From assembly GCF_020524625.1 (NCBI RefSeq), contig NZ_JAIVLL010000006.1, positions 26,664 to 90,663 on the forward strand: DNA of 64,000 nt, in the 5' to 3' direction. Position numbers and translations under genes: made by a program. Origin of the DNA: Brevundimonas poindexterae. GTDB taxonomy: Bacteria > Pseudomonadota > Alphaproteobacteria > Caulobacterales > Caulobacteraceae. This document shows positions 59,603 through 64,000 of this stretch, one piece after another (positions within the stretch are counted from its first letter, which is position 1; the number at the start of each line of letters is the position of its first letter). Under the pieces are notes generated by a model. The model made no database searches, was not told where the DNA came from, and saw only the letters and a program-made list of their open reading frames with translations.

Positions 59603-60065
59603 GCAGATCCTTCAGCTTTTCCGCCCAGGCGCCGTAGCCCGACAGCCGCGCGCGACGGCCCTCGCCGTCGGTCTCCAGCGTGACCGACAGCCGGTCGGGG
59701 CTCAAGGCCCCGGCGCCGTTCTCGCCCAGCCGTTCGGGCCATTCGATCAGGGCCACGCCGTCGTCGATGGCCTCATGGAGGCCGATCTCGTCCACCTCGC
59801 GCGGGTCGTCCAGCCGGTAGAGGTCGAAATGGGCGACGGGCGGCGCGCTCTCATAGAACTGCACCAGGGTGAAGGTCGGGCTGGGTACATCCTCGTCAGG
59901 CCGGGTCAGGGCCCGGATCAGGCCGCGCGCCAGCGTCGACTTGCCCATGCCCAGCGCGCCGCTCAGCAAGACGACTTCCCCCGCCGTCAAGTGCCCGGCC
60001 AGTGCCTGTCCCAGCCGGGTCGTGGCAGCCTCGTCGGCCAGGGCGATATCGCGGACTTCAGGCAT
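59595..60065 (-). CDS. tsaE: tRNA threonylcarbamoyladenosine biosynthesis protein TsaE
   Basis: A 156-residue ATPase needed with TsaB/D to make t6A37 in ANN-decoding tRNAs. The P-loop is GALGMGKST (residues 37-45), SPTFTLVQFYES is the switch segment and HFDLYRLDDP is the conserved strand; LIEWPERLG ends the core. ATG at 60065 is preferred over 60074 because the N-terminus then begins MPEVRD. The gene overlaps amgK by 8 bp and the acyltransferase by 8 bp. Confidence 0.94.
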   Translation of the reverse strand: MPEVRDIALADEAATTRLGQALAGHLTAGEVVLLSGALGMGKSTLARGLIRALTRPDEDVPSPTFTLVQFYESAPPVAHFDLYRLDDPREVDEIGLHEAIDDGVALIEWPERLGENGAGALSPDRLSVTLETDGEGRRARLSGYGAWAEKLKDLHV

Positions 60066-60903
60066 AGGGCGCATCCGGCTGTCCGGGCAGGACCCGCTCG
60101 ATATAGGCTTTCAGCCCATAGGTGGCGCGGGCGGCGTCCGCATCCAGCCGCTCCGGCGGGATGGGCGGCCCGACCGTCAGGCGGAAGGTCCCGCCGGTCT
60201 TGTTCAGCATCTCATGAAACAGGGTGATGTCGCGCAGCTCGGGCGAGATGCGGTCGAAGGTGTGGAACAGCCGCGACCACGGCCCGCTCATATGGATCGG
60301 CACGATCGGCGCCTGATATTTGCGGGCCAGGCTGACGGCGGTCGGGGACCATTCCGGATCAGTCAGCTGGCCGTCGCCCGCCACCCGCGCCAGTCGCCCG
60401 GCGGGAAACAGCACCACGGCGCGGTCTTCCTCGAAGGCGCGCCGCGCCGCATCCAGGGTGGCGCGGGTCTTTTCGCGCGTGCGCTTGGCGGTGACCCATT
60501 CGACCGGAATGATCACCTCGTCCAACCGGGGCGAAACCCGCAGCGCATCGGCATTGGCAAAGAAGATGGCATCGTCCCGCTGCGCGCGGATGGCGTCATA
60601 GGCGGCAATGCCGTCGGCGATTCCGGTCGGGTGGTTGCTGACCACCACGCAGCGGCCCGCCTGCGGAATCCGGTCGGCATTCAGGATGCGCACGTCCAGA
60701 GCAAGCAGTTTCGAGACGTAATCCAGCGCCTCGGCCCCGCCCATGGGCGCCACGGCATCCGCCATGGATCGTGCCCGGCCATAGCCCAGCAGCCCGTAGA
60801 GGAAGGGCCGGATCAGCGGCCAGGCCATCGACGCCGTCAGGCGCGGCGCGCGCTCGGCGATCAGCACATCGCAGATATGTCGGGAATCGGAGGCCGCCGT
60901 CAT
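60058..60903 (-). CDS. Lysophospholipid acyltransferase-like protein (PlsC superfamily)
   Basis: A 281-residue protein with a PlsC-type acyltransferase domain. The catalytic block is SNHPTGIADG, a His-X5-Asp form like the HPFGGLDG variant rather than the usual His-X4-Asp. VLFPAGRLAR is the EGTR-like block, and PIVPIHMSG the final substrate block. It probably acylates a lysophospholipid or glycerol phosphate at the inner membrane; the exact acceptor is unknown. ATG 60903 (AAGG upstream) was chosen over a longer frame. It opens the minus-strand operon through tsaE, amgK, murU and addBA. Confidence 0.83.
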   Translation of the reverse strand: MTAASDSRHICDVLIAERAPRLTASMAWPLIRPFLYGLLGYGRARSMADAVAPMGGAEALDYVSKLLALDVRILNADRIPQAGRCVVVSNHPTGIADGIAAYDAIRAQRDDAIFFANADALRVSPRLDEVIIPVEWVTAKRTREKTRATLDAARRAFEEDRAVVLFPAGRLARVAGDGQLTDPEWSPTAVSLARKYQAPIVPIHMSGPWSRLFHTFDRISPELRDITLFHEMLNKTGGTFRLTVGPPIPPERLDADAARATYGLKAYIERVLPGQPDAPYA

Positions 60904-61024
60904 GCCTTGCTTGTCGCCGCTCCGCTCGCATCGGGCAAGCGGGCTGTGCGGGCCTTTGCCGGGACGGGCGGGCGGTGCTAGGCCTGCGTCCCACAGTTCT
61001 GGCACAGGCTATGAGGTCCGGCGC

Positions 61025-63166
61025 ATGCGCTCGCTTTCCACATCCTTCTTCCGGTCGCGCCGTATGGCCACGGCCGCCGCGGCCCTGATGGCCTTCAGCC
61101 TGACGGCGGTCCCGGCGCTCGCCCTTGATCCGCAGACGGCGCCGGTCGAGGCGCCCACCCCGGCCGCGGACCCCGAGCCCTTTACCTATGAGGTAATGCT
61201 GCGCCTGAACCGGCTGTCCGATCCCCAGGTCTCGCCCGATGGTCACTGGCTGACCTATCAGGTGCGCGCGGTCGATCCGTTCAATGGCGGGGGCGGCACC
61301 ACCCTCTGGCTTCAGGACCTGACCAGTGACGCCGAGCCTCGTCCGCTGTTTGCCGGCGGGGGGCAGGGCAATACGGTCCGCTGGGCTCCCGACGGCCAGA
61401 CCCTGTACTTCCTCTCCTCGCGCTCGGGCTCGAACCAGATCTGGGCCACGGGACCGGATGGGGCCGAGGTCATGCAGGTGACCGACCTGCCGGTCGATGT
61501 GCAGGCCTACAAGGTCTCGCCCGACGGTGGGCGTCTGGCGGTTGCCTTGGCGGTCTATCCCGATTGCGACAGCCTGGCGTGTTCGGTGGCGCGGGGTGAG
61601 GCCGAGGCCGCCCGCAAGACGACCGGCCGCGTCTATGACCGGATGTTCGTGCGCCACTGGGATACCTGGAACGACGGCACCCAGAACCACCTGTTTGTCG
61701 TCGAACTGGGCGAGGACGGTAAGGCCGAAGGCGAGCCGGTCTGGGTCACGCGCGGCTTTGACGGCGACACACCCTCCAAGCCGTTCGGCGGCGAGGAGGA
61801 TTTCACCTTCAGCCCCGACAGCCAGTCGCTGGTCTTCTCGGCCCGCGAGGCCGGATCGTCGGAGCCGTGGAGCACCGACTTCGACCTCTGGATGACCGAC
61901 GGCCTGACCGACAGTGGCGACTTCACCAATCTGACCGGGAACAATCCCGCCTGGGACGCCGGACCGGTGTTCTCGCCCGACGGCCGGACCCTGGCGTATC
62001 GGGCCATGGCGCGCCCCGGCTTCGAGGCCGACAAGTTCGCCATCATGCTGCGCGACATGGAGACCGGTCAGGTCCGCCAGATCGCTGCCAACTGGGACCG
62101 CTCGGCCGACAGCCTGGCCTTCAGCACGGACGGCAATACCCTCTACGTCACGGCGCAGGACACTGGCCAGCACCGGCTGTTCGCTGTTGATACGCGCAAC
62201 GGCGCCGTCATCCCCTTCACCGGCGAAGGCTCGGTCGGCAGCCATGTACTGACCCCGTCGGGCATCGTCTATGCCCAGGCCGCGCTGGATCAGCCGGGTG
62301 ACCTCTGGTTCAAGACCTATCGCGGCCGCGAAATGCCGCGCCGCCTGACCGAGGTGAACCCGGAGCTGGCCGATCTGGCCTTTGGCGAGGCCGAGCAGTT
62401 TACCTTTGAGGGCTGGAACGACGAAACCGTCCACGGCTATGTCATCAAGCCCGCCAACTATGTCGAAGGCCGGAAGTACCCGGTCGCCTTCCTGATCCAC
62501 GGCGGGCCGCAGGGCTCGTTCGGCAATGGCTGGTCCTATCGCTGGAACCCCCAGACCTATGCGGGCGCCGGCTATGCGGTGGTGATGATCGATTTCCACG
62601 GCTCGATCGGCTACGGCCAGGCCTTCACCGACTCGATCAGCCAGCACTGGGGCGATCGCCCGCTGGAAGACCTGCAAAAGGGCTGGGCCGCGGCGCAGGA
62701 GAAGTATGACTTCCTCGACGGTGACCGGGCCTGCGCGCTCGGGGCCTCCTACGGCGGCTATATGATCAACTGGATCTCGGGCAACTGGCCGAATGCCTTC
62801 AAGTGCATGGTCAACCACGACGGAGTGTTCGACACCTTCGCCATGGGCTTTGCCACCGAGGAGCTGTGGTTCACCGAGTGGGAGAACGGCGGCACGCCCT
62901 GGGAAAATCCGCGCGCCTATCAGGAATTTAACCCGGCCAACCACGTCAACAAGTGGAACACGCCGATGCTGGTCATCCAGGGCGAGCAGGACTTCCGCAT
63001 CCCGACGTCGCAGGGTCTGTCGGCCTTCACCGCGCTCCAGCGTCAGGGAATCGAAAGCCGCCTGCTGGTCTTCCCGGACGAGAACCACTGGGTGCTGAAA
63101 CCCCAGAACAGCCTGCAATGGCACAATGAAGTGTTTGGCTGGCTGGACAAATACCTCGGCGACTAG
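61025..63166 (+). CDS. S9-family prolyl oligopeptidase / acylaminoacyl peptidase, exported
   Basis: A 713-residue serine peptidase. It has a signal peptide (RSRRMATAAAALMAFSLTAVP, then ALA cleavage) and a beta-propeller of repeated SPDG/APDG blades to about residue 420. An alpha/beta hydrolase domain follows, with nucleophile S575 in GASYGGY, Asp 656 in GEQDFRIP and H688 in ENHWVL. It should trim small peptides in the periplasm. Length is typical of the S9 dipeptidyl-peptidase-like group. ATG at 61025 was chosen for the signal peptide. A repeat copy and a terminator follow. Confidence 0.93.
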   Translation: MRSLSTSFFRSRRMATAAAALMAFSLTAVPALALDPQTAPVEAPTPAADPEPFTYEVMLRLNRLSDPQVSPDGHWLTYQVRAVDPFNGGGGTTLWLQDLTSDAEPRPLFAGGGQGNTVRWAPDGQTLYFLSSRSGSNQIWATGPDGAEVMQVTDLPVDVQAYKVSPDGGRLAVALAVYPDCDSLACSVARGEAEAARKTTGRVYDRMFVRHWDTWNDGTQNHLFVVELGEDGKAEGEPVWVTRGFDGDTPSKPFGGEEDFTFSPDSQSLVFSAREAGSSEPWSTDFDLWMTDGLTDSGDFTNLTGNNPAWDAGPVFSPDGRTLAYRAMARPGFEADKFAIMLRDMETGQVRQIAANWDRSADSLAFSTDGNTLYVTAQDTGQHRLFAVDTRNGAVIPFTGEGSVGSHVLTPSGIVYAQAALDQPGDLWFKTYRGREMPRRLTEVNPELADLAFGEAEQFTFEGWNDETVHGYVIKPANYVEGRKYPVAFLIHGGPQGSFGNGWSYRWNPQTYAGAGYAVVMIDFHGSIGYGQAFTDSISQHWGDRPLEDLQKGWAAAQEKYDFLDGDRACALGASYGGYMINWISGNWPNAFKCMVNHDGVFDTFAMGFATEELWFTEWENGGTPWENPRAYQEFNPANHVNKWNTPMLVIQGEQDFRIPTSQGLSAFTALQRQGIESRLLVFPDENHWVLKPQNSLQWHNEVFGWLDKYLGD

Positions 63167-63177
63167 GCGCAATCATC

Positions 63178-63224
63178 TCCTCCCCCATCGGGGGAGGGGG
63201 ACCGCCGAAGGTGGCGGAGGGGGC
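63178..63224 (+). repeat. Double-hairpin repeat, family 1, solo copy C
   Basis: TCCTCCCCC, ATC, GGGGGAGGGGGACC, then GCCGAAGGTGGC and GGAGGGGGC. Arm 2 pairs as CCGCC/GGCGG. No inverted partner is present nearby; it lies 11 bp after the S9 peptidase stop. Confidence 0.8.
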
Positions 63225-63248
63225 GACACGCCGTATCTCGACGAAAAA

Positions 63249-63276
63249 GGGGACGCCGGAGTGATCCGGCGTCCCC
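63249..63276. terminator. Intrinsic terminator between convergent genes
   Basis: Perfect 12-bp stem GGGGACGCCGGA (63249-63260), loop GTGA, TCCGGCGTCCCC (63265-63276). Five A precede it and TTGCTGTTT follows, so it can act on both the S9 peptidase gene and the minus-strand gene at 63302. Confidence 0.88.
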
Positions 63277-63301
63277 TTGCTGTTTCAGGCGGGTACAGAC
63301 C

Positions 63302-63613
63302 CTAGCGGCGCAGTTCGGCGCGCTGCTCGGTCATCCGCTCGAAGCGGGCGAACTCCCGCTCGGTCATGCAGCGCGGCGCCTCCCAGCGCTCGCCGGCATC
63401 GCGGGCCGCCAGCAGGTCCTGGGCCGAGACGAACACCGGCCGCTCGCCATATTCGCGCTGGAAGCTGGCGCGGGTCGCCGCATCCTCGGAACAGATCATA
63501 ACGGCCTGACCGGGCGTGTCGCCCGTGGTCGGATCGACCGAGGCCAGGACAGGCGCAGCGGCGCCAAGGGCCAGGCCGGCGGCCAGAACAAGGGACAGGG
63601 CAGGGCGGATCAT
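63302..63613 (-). CDS. Small exported protein of unknown function
   Basis: A 103-residue protein with a clear signal peptide (MIRPALSLVLAAGLALGAA, then APVLAS) and a hydrophilic, charged mature part containing two Cys (VMICSED and PRCMTE) that could form a disulfide. The C-terminus EFARFERMTEQRAELRR is a basic helix. ATG 63613 is chosen because GGAGG lies 8 bp upstream; the ATG at 63628 lacks one. No family was recognised. It probably works in the periplasm. Confidence 0.72.
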   Translation of the reverse strand: MIRPALSLVLAAGLALGAAAPVLASVDPTTGDTPGQAVMICSEDAATRASFQREYGERPVFVSAQDLLAARDAGERWEAPRCMTEREFARFERMTEQRAELRR

Positions 63614-63783
63614 GGGCGTAACCTCCATAGGGACAGGGACGCTCCCCGGCGTCTTCCCCCGCAGAATGCGCCGATCTGCGAGAATGTAAATGTTCTATGA
63701 CAGTTTGTGACATGAAAAATGACATGTGCTTGGCATACGGTCGGAATTTCTGAGTTGCTGTGCCCGGCCGAGCCGCTGTCCTG

Positions 63784-63838
63784 CCCCTTCTCCCCACCGG
63801 GGGAGAAGGTGTCAGGCGGAGCCTGACGGATGAGGGGG
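63784..63838 (+). repeat. Double-hairpin repeat, family 2, left copy
   Basis: CCTTCTCCCC, ACC, GGGGGAGAAGG form hairpin 1. TCAGGC, GGA, GCCTGA form hairpin 2, followed by CGGATGAGGGGG. The build is that of family 1 (C-rich arm, G-rich arm, small hairpin, G-rich tail) with different sequence. Confidence 0.8.
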
Positions 63839-63881
63839 ACGCCTGACACGATACCGAGAGCGTGGGCGTTTGCTCTCAACC

Positions 63882-63937
63882 GCCCCCTCATCCGAGCCGC
63901 TCTCGCGGCCCACCTTCTCCCCCGAGGGGAGAAGGGC
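63882..63937 (-). repeat. Double-hairpin repeat, family 2, right copy (inverted)
   Basis: Inverted partner, 43 bp from the left copy. Read on the minus strand: CCTTCTCCCC, TCG, GGGGGAGAAGG, then GCCGC, GAGA, GCGGC and CGGATGAGGGGGC. Hairpin 2 differs in sequence from the left copy but keeps pairing. Confidence 0.8.
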
Positions 63938-64000
63938 CGTTGGGTCAATCGCCCCAGCCATCACAGCCGCCCCGAAATTCCCCCGCCCTTTCAACACCCC

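Larger units (their letters stand above)
63614..64000. other. Gene-free right end with a divergent repeat pair
   Basis: This 387-bp stretch holds the promoter side of the small exported gene (an AT-richer region at 63680-63760) and a pair of family 2 repeats (63784-63937). No coding sequence is convincing; open frames here run through the repeats. A gene may begin beyond the window edge. Confidence 0.5.

Noticed and set aside
60596..63172. An 858-residue minus-strand frame opposite the S9 peptidase
   Set aside because: The peptidase has a signal peptide and an intact catalytic triad; the opposite frame has none and runs into the acyltransferase out of frame.
63183..63240. A CRISPR array suggested by GC-rich repeats
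   Set aside because: The repeats are inverted double hairpins scattered in intergenic sites, with no regular direct repeat-spacer spacing and no cas genes.

Overview
The window is high-GC DNA from an alphaproteobacterium of the order Caulobacterales, most likely Brevundimonas or a close relative. The evidence is gene order and protein character. The run mutM - enoyl-CoA hydratase - rpsT - dnaA - dnaN - recF - gyrB is the dnaA neighbourhood as I remember it from Caulobacter. The chemotaxis operon carries the Caulobacter-type extras: a STAS protein, a CheU-like protein, a third receiver and a CheE-like protein. Candidate GANTC methylation sites lie at the dnaA promoter. The genus call is inference, not a database match.

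Layout. 1-5.7 kb: the end of a Trk/Ktr potassium transporter, then ybjN-zapE (minus), asd-rarD (plus), hisN, an XRE regulator and a small stress membrane protein. 5.8-13.4 kb, all minus: typA, an OPT-family transporter, a GT39/ArnT-like glycosyltransferase with a PAP2 phosphatase (probable lipid A remodelling), and a membrane-bound LytTR regulator. 13.5-23.6 kb, plus: mutM, DUF1697, enoyl-CoA hydratase, rpsT, dnaA, dnaN, an SseB-like gene, recF, gyrB. 23.6-27.4 kb, minus: a FixJ/LuxR-type response regulator and a large MASE1 hybrid histidine kinase. 27.8-38.9 kb, plus: an outer-membrane protein and a gapless chemotaxis operon (mcp, STAS/cheX, cheY, cheA, cheW, cheR, cheB, cheY, cheD, cheU-like, cheYIII-like, cheE-like). 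38.9-45.3 kb: an adhesin-E-like protein, an alpha/beta hydrolase, recQ, an rRNA methyltransferase, rsuA and an FAD oxidoreductase. 45.3-50.8 kb, plus: trpF-trpB-trpA-accD-(DUF559)-folC. 50.8-60.9 kb, minus: trxA, then addA-addB-murU-amgK-tsaE-plsC-like with overlapping ends. 61-63.6 kb: an S9 peptidase and a small secreted protein.

Most striking is a family of about 48-bp double-hairpin repeats inside the trp-accD-folC operon and near the right end. One inverted pair (49108-49155 and 49506-49553) exactly brackets a small DUF559 (Vsr-like fold) endonuclease gene. Its SD and start lie at the left copy and its C-terminus is encoded by the right copy. A second inverted pair between trpB and trpA is empty, with only 26 bp between the copies. 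A solo copy follows the S9 peptidase, and a divergent pair of the same architecture sits at 63784-63937. The hairpin arms co-vary between copies. This resembles a REPIN-like mobile repeat with a nuclease where a RAYT transposase would be expected. Repeat ends also supply the likely ribosome binding sites of trpA and of the DUF559 gene.

Other regulatory signals: an rpsT promoter whose -10 is flanked by a perfect 9-bp inverted repeat, a perfect 10-bp GNRA hairpin in the dnaA leader, a consensus DnaA box upstream of dnaN, and an SD-sequestering hairpin upstream of the OPT transporter. I saw no rRNA, tRNA, CRISPR array, prophage or classical insertion sequence.
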